Positions 48,501 to 57,464 of a stretch of DNA of 64,000 nucleotides are shown here, in pieces. This DNA comes from Lysobacteraceae bacterium. GTDB lineage: Bacteria > Pseudomonadota > Gammaproteobacteria > Xanthomonadales > Rhodanobacteraceae. The DNA lies in the NCBI GenBank assembly GCA_028871555.1, contig JAGWNA010000005.1, positions 1-64,000 of the forward strand, read 5' to 3'. The notes under the pieces are model-generated. The model made no database searches and was not told where the DNA came from. It was given only the letters and a program-made list of their open reading frames with translations. Position 1 is the stretch's first letter. Each line of letters starts with the position of its first letter. The position numbers were made by a program, and so were the translations under genes.

Positions 48501-51500
48501 AGCTGGCGCAGCAGCACCTGGCTGTGCGTCCAGGCCATGTCGAACACGCGGTCGGCGAGCAGGCGGTCGCGGTATTTGTTGATCAGCTGCAGGCATTCGG
48601 CGCGGCTTTCGCCCAAGCCGGTGACCAGGTCGACCGTGGCCGACTGCTCCGGTTCCAGCGTGATCCGGCAACGGATCGCCACGATCGGGTCGAGCACCGG
48701 GCCGGCGCTGTCGGAGAGCCGCGTCTGCTCCAGATCCAGCACCTGCGGCTGCGCCAGTTCTCGGCCGCGGCCGATGAAGCGGGCGCGATCGGTCTCGTAG
48801 GAAATTTCGTCGATGTCGGCGTTGTGCACGGCCAGCAGATGGCACATCCACGGCACCGCTTCGCCATGCGCGCGCGGCCGCCGGCTGCACACGATCGCCT
48901 GCAGTGCCGGCACCAGTTCGGTCTGTACGAACAGTTTGCTGAAGGCCGGGTGCAGCGCATCGGCCAGCGCCGGCGCCAGCACCACTTCGGCATAGCTGGT
49001 CAACTCGATCGTGCGCCGCGTGCGGTCGCGGTTGGTGATGCGGGTACGGCGCAGTTCGATGTTGTCTTCCGGCGACACCACGATCTCGGTGTGCGCGTCG
49101 AAATCGCGCTCGCGCACGCGGAACTCGGCGCGAGCTTCGGAGAAGATCGCCTCGAACAGTTCGGTTTTCTTCAACGTCGGCTGATAGGTGGTGGACCAGT
49201 ACTCGCCGCTGGCGACGTCGCGCAGGTAGCAGAACATGCCCCAGTGGTCGCGCGTGATGTCCTCGCGCCAGCGCGTCACCGCCAGTTCGCGGCAACGGCT
49301 GTAGCCGCCGCCGGCGCTGCTCACCATGACGTGGTAGCGGCCGTTCGACAGCAGCTGCACGGCCGGCCGCGGCCGATCCGGGTCGGTGAATACGCGCAGC
49401 CGGGCCTCGGTCACCGGCGGATGGTCGCCCGGCTCGGGGAAACCGGCGGCATGCAGGTACTCGGCCGCGGTCCGCGGGATGCGCTCCTGCAGCAGCAGGC
49501 TGGTGGCACGGAACTGCGGATCGGATTCGAAACGCCGCTGCATCGGACGACCCTGCAGTGCGTAATCCAGCGCCAGCAGGCTCATGCCCTGGTGATGCGC
49601 CATGAACGAATGCACCACGGCGCGGTGCTGCCCCAGCGGCAACCGCACTGGCGTGTAGTCGACCGCCTCGTACAGGCCGAAGCGGCCTTGCATGCCGGTC
49701 TCGGCCAGCCGTTGCAGATTCCTGCAGGCGGCCGCCGGTGCGACCATCAGTGCCAGGGCGCTGGCATACGGGGCGACCACCACATCGTCGCCGAGGCCGC
49801 GCATGAGGCCGAGCCCGGGCACCCCGAACGCCCGGTATTGGTAGGTGAAATGGGCGTCGCGCATGTTGTAGGCGGACTCGGACACGCCCCAGGGCAGGTC
49901 GAGCTGGTTGCCGTATTCGATCTGCCGCGCCACCGCGGCGTGGCAGCTCTGGTCGAGCAGGGTGTGCCGGTAGGTGGGCATCACCAGCAGCGGCATCAGG
50001 TATTCGAACATCGAGCCGGTCCACGACAGCAGCACCGGTTCGCCGCCGCTGGTGGTCAGCAGGCGGCCCAGCGCGAACCAGTTGTCCTGCGGCAGCTGGC
50101 CCTGGGCGATGGCCACGAAACTGGTCAGCCGCGCTTCCGACGCGAGCAGGTCGTAACAGCTCGTGTCGAGCCGGCGCTCGCCGACGTTGTAGCCGATCGC
50201 CAGCAGGTCGCGCGTGCGGTCGTAGAGGAAGCGGTAATCCATCAGCGCCATGCTGCCCGCCTGCTGCGCCAGTAGCGTGAGCAGCGCTTCGCGTTCGCGT
50301 GCGCGCTCGCGCAACGCGTCGGCTCCGGCTTCGGCCGGCCAGCACAGTGGCTCGATCCGCGCCAGCTGGCGCAGCGTGGGGATGCCGCGGAAGCCGCCAT
50401 CGTCGTCGCTCGGCGGGTCGAGGTTGAAGCGGGTCACATCGTCCAGCAGCTCGCTGCACTGGTCGCGCAGCGCGGCGAGCCAGAATGCGGCTTCGCTGCC
50501 GGGTTCGACGGCCAGTTGCTGCGGCAAGGCGCGGATGCTTTCCAGTTGTCGTTGCAGCACGGCAACGGCGGCGCCGGTGGTGGCCGGCGGCGCGGCCAGG
50601 GCGCCGGCCAGTTCCTGCTGCAGCGGTTTCAGCGCGCCGGCATCGGTGCCGGCGAGCGCATCGTGCAGGACGCACACGGTGTCGAGCAGGCCCTGCAGCA
50701 TGCGCGGCCGGAACACCGCCTCGTCGAGCAGACCCAGCAGGCCCGGCCGCAGGGTCAGCAGGTGGCCGGCAAGATTGCCGCTGTCCACCGACGACACGTA
50801 GTACGGCGTCAGTGGCTGCAGGGTCAGCGTGTCGTACCAGTTGTAGAAATGGCCGCGATGGCGTGCCAGCTTCTGCAGCGTGGCGAGCGTCTGGCCGGCG
50901 CGCTCGAGCAGGCGGCCGGCACTCAGGAAGCCGAAGTCGTAGCCGGCCAGATGGGCCAGCAGCGCCAGCCCGATGTTGGTGGGGGAGGTCCGGTGGGCGA
51001 TCACCGGCTCCGGCTGCTCTTGCAGGTTGTCCGGCGGCAGCCAGTGGTCGTCGGGTCCGACGTGGGTGTCGAAGAAGGCCCAGATCCTGCGCGCCAGCAC
51101 GCGCAGGAACCGCTGCTGCGCCGGCGTCGGCGCAAATACGGCCAGCCGATGCGGCTTGTTGACCCACCATGCGATCCACGGCGATAGCAGCCACAGCAGC
51201 AGGAGCGGTGCCGCCACCGGCAGCGCCGACGGACGCTGCACCGCCAATGTCGCGGCCAGCAGCACGGCCAGCAGCGGACCGATCCACAGCAGGCGCCATA
51301 GTGCGCCGGGGGTGTTGCTGCCGGAGCGCTCGACCTCGCTGGAGCTTCGCCACTGCAACAGATGCTGCCCGCTGATCGCCATGCGCCACAGCGTGCGCAC
51401 GATCGCATCGAGGCTGTACAACACCTCATGCGGCAGCCACGTCAGCATCAGCAGCATGCGGGCCAGGTGCTGGCCGGTGTCGTGCAGGTTGGCGCGCAGA

Positions 51501-54163
51501 TGCTGGTCCAGCTGCACATCGTGCGGTTTGCGCATCAGATCCAGCAGTGCCGACAGCAGCGGCGGGATCAGCGCCATCGCCAGCACCGCCAGCGTCCATG
51601 ACGGCACCGGCGACAGCAGCAGCCAGCCGCACACCAGCAGCGTCAGCAGCGATGCCGGCACCAGGCTGCGGCGCAGGTTGTCCAGGATCTTCCAGCGCGA
51701 CAGTGCGGTCAGTGCGTTCCTGCGCCAGCCGTCGTGTGCGGTCGGCGCCCACGGCAGCAGCCACGGCAGCAGCTGCCAGTCGCCGCGTATCCAGCGATGG
51801 CGCCGCTTCACGTCGGCGCCGTAGTGCGTCGGATATTCCTCGTACAACTCCACGTCGCTGAGCAGGCCGGCGCGAGCGTGGCAGCCTTCGACCAGATCGT
51901 GGCTGAGGATGCGGTTTTCCGGAAAGCGGCCGTCCAGGGTGCGCTCGAACGCATCGACGTCGTAGATGCCCTTGCCGATGAACGAGCCTTCGCGGAACAC
52001 GTCCTGATAGACGTCCGACACCATCTGCGTATACGGGTCGATGCCTGCATCGCTGCCGTACAGTTGCGCGTAGCGCGAGCGGGCGGTGCTGGGCAGGCTG
52101 ATGCCCACGCGCGGCTGCACGATCGCATAGCCCGCCACCACGCGCCGCCTTTCGGGGTCGTACACCGCACGATTGAGCGGGTGGTCGATGGTGGCGATGA
52201 TCTGCCGCGCCGAGTCGCGGGGCAACTGGGTGTCGGTGTCGAGCGTGATGACGTATTGCACCGCAGACAGGTCGGCGATGTCGCCGACGATCAGCATGAA
52301 ACGCTCGTGGCCGTTGCCGCGCAGCAGCGCGTTGAGGTCGGCCAGCTTGCCGCGCTTGCGCTCGTGCCCCATCCAGCATCGCTCGGTGACGTTCCAGCGT
52401 CGTGGCCGGTGGAACATGAAAAAGCGGTCCACATCGGCCTTGGCGTAGCGCACGTTGAGCGCATCGATGCGCCGGCGCGCCAGTTGCAGCAGAGCCGCAT
52501 CGCCGGGCAGGACTTCACTGGCGGCATCGGCGAAATCGGTAAGCAGCGCAAAATGCAGGTTGGGGTCGCGATTGCCGAGGAAGCGCACTTCGAGGGCTTC
52601 CATCAGCGCATCGATGTCCTGCGCGCTGGCGAACAGGCTGGGTATCGCCACCAGCGTGCGTGCGCGGGGCGGGATGCCGCCCGAATAATCCATGCGCGGC
52701 AACCGCTGCGGCACGACCGACAGTGTCGCCAGCCGGTTGAGCAGGCTCAGCGCCAGCTGGCTGGCGAGAATCGTGGCGGGAACGGCGAGCGCCAGCAGCG
52801 CCCAGGGTGGCAGCTGATCATGCGCGGCCTCGAGCACCAGCGGCCGTGCGAACGCCAGCGTGAGCAGCGCCAACAGGCCCAGGTAAAGCGGCAGCGGCCT
52901 TTTCTCGACCAGGCGCCACAGGGCCGGGCCCGATCCCGGACGTACGCCCAGACGTCGTTCCAGCGCGGGGCGGCCGTGGTCGATCAGATAGAAGCCGACG
53001 TGCTGCTGCAGCGAAAATGCGGCATTCGGCCCGGCATGCTCGCGGCACAGCCCGATCGCGGATTCGGCGACCTGCTGCTCGGTCAGCCGATGCCGGCGCG
53101 CCATCGCCTCCACCACATGCCGATAGCGGTCGCGGGTCGCGAAGTCCATCGCCGCATAGATCGCCGCCGGATCCTCGCGCAGGTGCTGTTCGACGACGCT
53201 GGTGCGCTCGACGAAATCGCGCCAGTCGATCGCCGACAGGGCGCGCAGGCTGCCGATGCTGTTGCTGACGGTCACCTGATTGGCCGCCTGTTGCTGTGCC
53301 TCCAGTTGCACCAGATGCTCGATGCTCTGGCCGGACTCCGACAGGCGCTGCTCGATCCAGCTCAGCGGCATCGCCAGTCCCGGCCCCTGCCCTTGCAGCC
53401 GACGCGCCATTTCGGCCACGAACGGGCTGGTCATCGGCGCGTCCGAGCGGGCCATGTCGGCGACCACCAGCACCACGCTCTTCGGATCGCGCTCGGCGGT
53501 GGCGGTCATGTTGTCGGCCCAGCGCGCCGCCTCGCAGCAGCAGCGCCAGTCCGCCATCACCCGGGCGGCCACCCGGCGCAGGTTCTCGATCAGCGCCAGT
53601 CGCAGCATGATCGGGATCGCCCACAACTCGCCCAGTCGCAATGGGCTGACGCTCTGGTAGGCGTTGATGAAACGGCCGAGGCTGACCGTGTCGACCCGCC
53701 CGTCGCCGTGCGCAATGATTTCCAGTGCGATGTCGTACACGCGCGGCAGGCTGGTCGAGGGCGTCGATGCCAGCTGCGGCAGTTCGCGGCTGTAGCCTTG
53801 CGGCAGATGCCGGCGGGCGATGCGGATCTGTTCCTCGATCAGGTAGAGGTTGTCCAGCAGCCACTCGCCGGCCGGGCTGATCTGCCGGTGCTGCCGGGTA
53901 GATGTGGTGAGCTGCTCGCAGGTATGGATCAACACCGATTCGTTGTCGGCCAGCCGGGCCAGCAGCAGATTCCTGCCGTGGCGCGTTCTGAGGCGGTGCT
54001 GGCGGGCCAATATCCCGCCGTGGCGCTCCATCTGGTCGGCACTGAACAGTTCATCGCGCAGCGCCGGCTCCTGCTCCGGCCGGGTGCGCGCCGCCGCGCG
54101 GCGGCGGCGAAATGCGCGCAGGCGCCGCAGCTTGAGCTGATCCAGAATGCCGCCGATGTTCAA
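45527..54163 (-). CDS. Cyclic beta-1,2-glucan synthase (NdvB/ChvB-like)
   Basis: 2878 residues from a TTG at 54161-54163, chosen because AAGGAAGG lies 6-11 nt upstream; the frame is open about 100 codons further but that part is not protein-like. Order of domains: N-terminal region (1-420); membrane pair at about 425-470; a GT84 glycosyltransferase domain with the DxD in ITLDTDTQLPRD (about 640) and RHRWIRGDWQ (about 786); membrane segments at about 833-872 and 954-997; then a large C-terminal part with a GH94-type phosphorylase domain, including SGDWNDGMNKVG near residue 2554 with the expected acid. Such proteins initiate, elongate, cyclise and phosphorolytically trim beta-1,2-glucan in the inner membrane, using UDP-glucose. 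Length matches rhizobial NdvB. The GH144-like enzyme at 13845 would act on the same polymer. Confidence 0.94.
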   Translation of the reverse strand: MNIGGILDQLKLRRLRAFRRRRAAARTRPEQEPALRDELFSADQMERHGGILARQHRLRTRHGRNLLLARLADNESVLIHTCEQLTTSTRQHRQISPAGEWLLDNLYLIEEQIRIARRHLPQGYSRELPQLASTPSTSLPRVYDIALEIIAHGDGRVDTVSLGRFINAYQSVSPLRLGELWAIPIMLRLALIENLRRVAARVMADWRCCCEAARWADNMTATAERDPKSVVLVVADMARSDAPMTSPFVAEMARRLQGQGPGLAMPLSWIEQRLSESGQSIEHLVQLEAQQQAANQVTVSNSIGSLRALSAIDWRDFVERTSVVEQHLREDPAAIYAAMDFATRDRYRHVVEAMARRHRLTEQQVAESAIGLCREHAGPNAAFSLQQHVGFYLIDHGRPALERRLGVRPGSGPALWRLVEKRPLPLYLGLLALLTLAFARPLVLEAAHDQLPPWALLALAVPATILASQLALSLLNRLATLSVVPQRLPRMDYSGGIPPRARTLVAIPSLFASAQDIDALMEALEVRFLGNRDPNLHFALLTDFADAASEVLPGDAALLQLARRRIDALNVRYAKADVDRFFMFHRPRRWNVTERCWMGHERKRGKLADLNALLRGNGHERFMLIVGDIADLSAVQYVITLDTDTQLPRDSARQIIATIDHPLNRAVYDPERRRVVAGYAIVQPRVGISLPSTARSRYAQLYGSDAGIDPYTQMVSDVYQDVFREGSFIGKGIYDVDAFERTLDGRFPENRILSHDLVEGCHARAGLLSDVELYEEYPTHYGADVKRRHRWIRGDWQLLPWLLPWAPTAHDGWRRNALTALSRWKILDNLRRSLVPASLLTLLVCGWLLLSPVPSWTLAVLAMALIPPLLSALLDLMRKPHDVQLDQHLRANLHDTGQHLARMLLMLTWLPHEVLYSLDAIVRTLWRMAISGQHLLQWRSSSEVERSGSNTPGALWRLLWIGPLLAVLLAATLAVQRPSALPVAAPLLLLWLLSPWIAWWVNKPHRLAVFAPTPAQQRFLRVLARRIWAFFDTHVGPDDHWLPPDNLQEQPEPVIAHRTSPTNIGLALLAHLAGYDFGFLSAGRLLERAGQTLATLQKLARHRGHFYNWYDTLTLQPLTPYYVSSVDSGNLAGHLLTLRPGLLGLLDEAVFRPRMLQGLLDTVCVLHDALAGTDAGALKPLQQELAGALAAPPATTGAAVAVLQRQLESIRALPQQLAVEPGSEAAFWLAALRDQCSELLDDVTRFNLDPPSDDDGGFRGIPTLRQLARIEPLCWPAEAGADALRERAREREALLTLLAQQAGSMALMDYRFLYDRTRDLLAIGYNVGERRLDTSCYDLLASEARLTSFVAIAQGQLPQDNWFALGRLLTTSGGEPVLLSWTGSMFEYLMPLLVMPTYRHTLLDQSCHAAVARQIEYGNQLDLPWGVSESAYNMRDAHFTYQYRAFGVPGLGLMRGLGDDVVVAPYASALALMVAPAAACRNLQRLAETGMQGRFGLYEAVDYTPVRLPLGQHRAVVHSFMAHHQGMSLLALDYALQGRPMQRRFESDPQFRATSLLLQERIPRTAAEYLHAAGFPEPGDHPPVTEARLRVFTDPDRPRPAVQLLSNGRYHVMVSSAGGGYSRCRELAVTRWREDITRDHWGMFCYLRDVASGEYWSTTYQPTLKKTELFEAIFSEARAEFRVRERDFDAHTEIVVSPEDNIELRRTRITNRDRTRRTIELTSYAEVVLAPALADALHPAFSKLFVQTELVPALQAIVCSRRPRAHGEAVPWMCHLLAVHNADIDEISYETDRARFIGRGRELAQPQVLDLEQTRLSDSAGPVLDPIVAIRCRITLEPEQSATVDLVTGLGESRAECLQLINKYRDRLLADRVFDMAWTHSQVLLRQLNATLADAQLYEHMATSIIYPNASLRARPGILLGNRRGQSGLWGQSISGDLPIVLLQIAEPSRIELVRQLVQAHAYWRQKGLAVDLLIWNEDRFGYRQELQDQIMGLIASGSEAGLLDRPGGIFVRPAQQLSSEDRIVVQASARIIVSGSRGSLAEQIGQRRPETHAPRFEPSRARRPMPSPAAPTAAPDPLQLGNPHGGFSADGREYVITLAAGQTTPAPWVNVLANPYFGTVISESGSAYTWGENAHEFRLTPWYNDPVGDASGEALYLRDEETGQVWSPTPLPSRGSGSYVTRHGFGYSVFEHYEDGIHSELWVYVALDAPVKFSVLKLRNTSGQTRRLSVTGYVEWLLGDLREKTAMHVVTESDPASGALFARNAYNTEFPDRVAFFDVADRGHGIDGDRSEFLGRNGSTRAPAALERTHLSGRVGAALDPCAALQLNMELADGGEREVIFRLGLGRDDTDASALVRRFRGSGAATEALARVRAYWTRTLGTIQIGTPEPALNVLTNGWLLYQTIACRFWARSGYYQSGGAFGFRDQLQDSMALLHAAPELARRQLLLCAAHQFPEGDVQHWWHPPLDRGVRTQCSDDYLWLPLAASRYVLATADTGVLDEPVGYLDGRRLREGEESYYDLPQHSRLGETLYRHCVRAIEHSLPRGAHGLPLIGSGDWNDGMNKVGEAGRGESVWLGFFSCEVLTRFAEVARLHDDNGFAQRCMDEVGKLRAALEQHGWDGAWYRRAYFDDGTPLGSAGNDECRIDSIAQSWSVLSGMGSPERQRQAMASLDRHLVRRDAGLVQLLAPPFDLGALEPGYIKGYVPGVRENGGQYTHAAIWAAMAFAELGDSARAWELLDMINPVNRGSDATKIETYKVEPYVVSADVYAVEPHVGRGGWSWYTGSAGWMYRLVVESLLGLRLEAGHLRFAPVLPAEWEGFTMSYRHRDTWYRIILRQRAAGTTGATRLDGVAQADGRIALVDDNVEHRVEIDHPRTE

Positions 54164-54350
54164 ATCCAGCCTTCCTTTACGGGTCGATCGCGATCCGGCC
54201 GCATGCGGGTCCATGCACGGCCATCGGCCCGGAGTGGCGGCCGTGGCGATTGGCAAAGCCCGCTGGCACTGCTTTGACGTTACGCGATACCGTGTGAAGA
54301 CAACGCAGGGTACGATGCTTGCCCATCGACTTTCCTGCCGGAGTTGCCCT

Positions 54351-54803
54351 GTGCCATCGCCGCTGATTCGCCCCGCCACCCTGCGCGACCTGCCTGAGCT
54401 GTGTGCCTGGAATGCGGCCATGGCGTGGGAAACCGAACGCAAGCAACTGGACCCGGCGCTGCTGGAGCGCGGCATTTCCAGTGTGTTCGAGCAGCCGCGC
54501 CGGGGGTTTTACCTGGTCGCCGAGCGCGCCGGCGTGGCCGTCGGCAGCCTGCTGCTGACCTACGAATGGAGCGACTGGCGCTGCGGCGATTTCTGGTGGA
54601 TTCAGAGCGTGTACGTGACCCCCGAGGCGCGTCGCAGCGGCGTGTTCCGCGCCCTGCATGCCGATGTCCGGCAGCGTGCCGTGGCCGCCGGCGCGGTCGG
54701 GCTCCGGCTCTACGTGGAAACCGGAAACCAGCGGGCGCAGGCGACCTATGCCGAGCTCGGCATGCAGCGTTGCCACTACTTGATGTACGAGATGGCGCTC
54801 TAG
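54351..54803 (+). CDS. GNAT-family N-acetyltransferase
   Basis: 150 residues from the GTG at 54351, with GGAG 7 nt upstream; an ATG at 54315 is an alternative that adds 12 non-conserved residues. GNAT domain begins at LIRPATLRDLPELCAWN, with the acetyl-CoA strand/loop WWIQSVYVTPEARRSGVFRALHADV (motif A, Q/RxxGx/A replaced by RRSGVF) and the final strand YAELGMQRCHYLMYEM. Acyltransferase on an amine or protein N-terminus, substrate unknown. It starts about 190 bp from the glucan synthase in a divergent arrangement and converges on the GGDEF-EAL gene. Confidence 0.88.
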   Translation: MPSPLIRPATLRDLPELCAWNAAMAWETERKQLDPALLERGISSVFEQPRRGFYLVAERAGVAVGSLLLTYEWSDWRCGDFWWIQSVYVTPEARRSGVFRALHADVRQRAVAAGAVGLRLYVETGNQRAQATYAELGMQRCHYLMYEMAL

Positions 54804-54816
54804 GGATGCTCTGATT

Positions 54817-54854
54817 TTGCTCGTCATCCCTGCTTTCGCAGGAATGACGAGCAA
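54817..54854. repeat. Inverted repeat between convergent genes
   Basis: TTGCTCGTCATCCCTGC (54817-54833) and GCAGGAATGACGAGCAA (54838-54854) with loop TTTC, one mismatch (C opposite A) in 17 pairs. The core CGTCATCCCTGC...GCAGGAATGACG is the widespread 'CGTCATTCC/CATCCC' dispersed repeat of proteobacteria. It lies between the GNAT and GGDEF-EAL stops and probably ends both transcripts. Confidence 0.85.
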
Positions 54855-54905
54855 GAAGCCGATTGATCAGACCTTCCCTAGGGCGGTGGAAGCCAGGCGG
54901 GCGCG

Positions 54906-57386
54906 TCAACCGGCCGTGAGCAGTCGCTGTTCGAATTCGTCGGCGGTCATCGGCATGCCGTACAGGAAACCCTGCAGCTGCGAACAGCCGGCGAGACGCA
55001 GGAATTCGCCCTGTTCGCGGGTTTCCACGCCTTCGGCAACCACCTCCTTGTTGAGGCTTCGGGCCATGGCGATGATCGCGCTGGTGATCGTGGCGGTATC
55101 CGGGTCGGTCGTCAGGTCGCTCACGAACGCGCGGTCGATTTTCAGCGTGTCGATCGGGAAATGCTTCAGATAGGACAGGCTGCAGTAGCCGGTGCCGAAA
55201 TCGTCCAGCGACAGGCGCACGCCGCGCCGCTTGATCTGTTGCAGCAGGGCGGTGGTGGCGCTGCCGCCGGCCATCACCATGCGTTCGGTCAATTCCAGCT
55301 CGAGCAGGCCGGGATCGAGGCCGCAGGTATCCAGCACGCCGTCGAGCCAGGCGTAGAAATCGACGTGCTGGAACTGCAGCGGCGAGACATTCACCGAGAT
55401 CGGCACGACATGTCCGCCTTGCTGCCATCGCCGCGCCTGCCGGCAAGCCTGCTGCAGCACCCAGGCGCCGATCGGCAGGATCAGCCCGCTGTCCTCGGCG
55501 ATCGGAATGAACTGGTTCGGTGCATGCAGCTCACGCCCGTGCGCATGCCAGCGCAACAGCGCCTCGGCACCGGTGATGCGGCCGCTGCGCGCATCCACCT
55601 TGGGCTGGTAATACAGGCTCAGTTCGTTGCGCGACAAGGCCAGCCTCAGTGTCGTCTCGATCTGGTGCCGCGCGAACGTGCGCTCGTTCATCGATGCGGT
55701 GAAGAAACGGTAGCTGTGCTGGCCCTGGACCTTGGCCGCGCACATCGCGGTTTCCGCCTGCTGCAGCAAGGCATCCGGCTCGCTGGCGTTGTCCGGAAAC
55801 ACACTGATGCCGATGGTCACGCGCAGCCCCAGGTCGGGGAGGTCGGCGACGCTGGTCTGTTCGCACGAGGCGATCAGTCGCTGGCACAGGCTGGCGGCTT
55901 CGCCGACGCTTTCGAGATGCGGCAGCACCACCACGAACTCATCGCCACCGTAGCGGCTGAGCAGCTCGTCGCCTGGCAGGCAGGACAGGATCTGCGCGGC
56001 GAACGCACGCAGCACGCGGTCGCCGCTGGCGTGGCCGTGGATCTCGTTGACCTGCTTGAAATGGTCGATGTCGATATACAGCAGCGCGCCACGCTGCTGG
56101 CGCCGCGCGGCGGCGGCCAGCGCCTGCTCGATCTGTCCATGCAGCTGGCCGCGGTTGGGCAGCCCGGTCAGGGTGTCGTGCTGGGTCAGATGGATCATCC
56201 GCAGCGCCAGCGTGCGGGTTTCGCTGACATCGTGAAACACCAGCACGCCGCCGATCACATTGCCGGCGTGGTCGTGGATCGGCGCGGAGGAGTCCTCCAC
56301 CGGCGTGTCGAAGCCGTGGCGGTGTCGCAGCAGGGTCTTGCTGGCAAGGTCGACGATGGTGTCGTGCTCGATCGACGTGCGCAACGGGTTGGCCACGGGT
56401 TGCCCGCTCAGTGCGTCGTACAACTGGAAGATTTCGCCGATCGGGCGGTCGCGCGCCTCGCTGCCGACCCAGCCGGTCATCGCCTCGGCGATCGGGTTGA
56501 GCGAGGTGATGCGCAGCTGCAGGTCGGTGGTGATGACGCCGTCGCCGATCGAACGCAGGGTCACCTCGGCCAGCTCGCGTTCGTGATGCAGGGCTTCCTC
56601 GAAGGCCTTGCGCTCACTGATGTCCTGCGTCTGCGAGACGAAGTAGCGGGGCAGGCCCTGCTCGTCGCGAACCAGCGACACGCTGAGCTGGACATGCACG
56701 ATGCGGCCGTCCCGGTGAAAGTTGCGTTGCTCCCGCTGATAGGACTCCAGCTCGCCGCTGAGCAGTTGTGCCCGCAGTTCCAGATCCTCGGCCAGGTCGT
56801 CCGGGTGGGTGATGTCGGCAAGTCGCAGAGCCGGCAACTCGTTCTCGGAATAACCCAGCATCTGGCAGGCGGCGGTGTTGACGCGCAGGAAGCGACCGTC
56901 CGGGTGGACCAGCGCCATACCGATCGCGGCATGCTGGAATGCCCCGAAGAAGCGCTGCTCGCTTTCGTGCAGCTGCAGCTCCATGGTGCGTCGCTCGGTG
57001 ATGTCGACCAGGGTGGTGAAGACGCCTCGCACGTGACCGTCGGCGTCGAAATCCGGCTGGAAATTGCCGTGCGCGTAGCGCCGCTCCCTATGGTTGAACA
57101 GCTCGCCTTCGTAACTGGCCATCTGCCCGGCGTAGGCCTGTTCCAGAGCGGGGCTGGCACGCCGGTAGTTCTTGCTGCCGATGACGTCGATCAGGCATCG
57201 GCCGATCAGCTTCAGCGGATCGACGCCGAGCCAGGTGCGGTGGGTTTCGTTGGCATAGAGAAAACGCTGCTCGCTGTCGAGATACGCGAGCAAGACAGGT
57301 GCGCCATTCAATATCCTGAAGGGCCAGTCAGGCCCATCGAGCATCGAAGACGATATCTCGGCAGACTCGTGCGTCCGCATGATCAT
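54906..57386 (-). CDS. PAS-PAS-PAS-GGDEF-EAL cyclic-di-GMP protein
   Basis: 826 residues from the ATG at 57384-57386; a second ATG two codons on has better spacing from the GGA. No signal peptide or membrane helix, so cytosolic. Three PAS-like domains (about 20-130, 145-260, 270-390), the last with DHAGNVIGGVLVFHDVSETR; then a diguanylate cyclase domain with intact YGGDEF near residue 479; then an EAL domain with AEALLRWHAHG near residue 605, the ELTERM helix segment and DDFGTGYCSLSYLKHFPIDTLKID, i.e. the key Glu, Asp and Asn-type metal residues are present. Both making and breaking of cyclic di-GMP are possible. No obvious inhibitory I-site RxxD directly before GGDEF was noticed. Confidence 0.95.
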   Translation of the reverse strand: MIMRTHESAEISSSMLDGPDWPFRILNGAPVLLAYLDSEQRFLYANETHRTWLGVDPLKLIGRCLIDVIGSKNYRRASPALEQAYAGQMASYEGELFNHRERRYAHGNFQPDFDADGHVRGVFTTLVDITERRTMELQLHESEQRFFGAFQHAAIGMALVHPDGRFLRVNTAACQMLGYSENELPALRLADITHPDDLAEDLELRAQLLSGELESYQREQRNFHRDGRIVHVQLSVSLVRDEQGLPRYFVSQTQDISERKAFEEALHHERELAEVTLRSIGDGVITTDLQLRITSLNPIAEAMTGWVGSEARDRPIGEIFQLYDALSGQPVANPLRTSIEHDTIVDLASKTLLRHRHGFDTPVEDSSAPIHDHAGNVIGGVLVFHDVSETRTLALRMIHLTQHDTLTGLPNRGQLHGQIEQALAAAARRQQRGALLYIDIDHFKQVNEIHGHASGDRVLRAFAAQILSCLPGDELLSRYGGDEFVVVLPHLESVGEAASLCQRLIASCEQTSVADLPDLGLRVTIGISVFPDNASEPDALLQQAETAMCAAKVQGQHSYRFFTASMNERTFARHQIETTLRLALSRNELSLYYQPKVDARSGRITGAEALLRWHAHGRELHAPNQFIPIAEDSGLILPIGAWVLQQACRQARRWQQGGHVVPISVNVSPLQFQHVDFYAWLDGVLDTCGLDPGLLELELTERMVMAGGSATTALLQQIKRRGVRLSLDDFGTGYCSLSYLKHFPIDTLKIDRAFVSDLTTDPDTATITSAIIAMARSLNKEVVAEGVETREQGEFLRLAGCSQLQGFLYGMPMTADEFEQRLLTAG

Positions 57387-57464
57387 TCCGTCAGCGGGAT
57401 CCCCTGTGCTGGGGATTCATCATGCGCCAAGAATCTGCTGCTGCAAAGCGGCGTGTGAAATGAC

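Noticed and set aside
45521-50275. 1584-codon open frame opposite the glucan synthase gene
   Set aside because: It lies wholly antisense to the NdvB-type gene, is rich in Arg, Gln, His and Ala, and shows no domain; a by-product of high GC at third codon positions.
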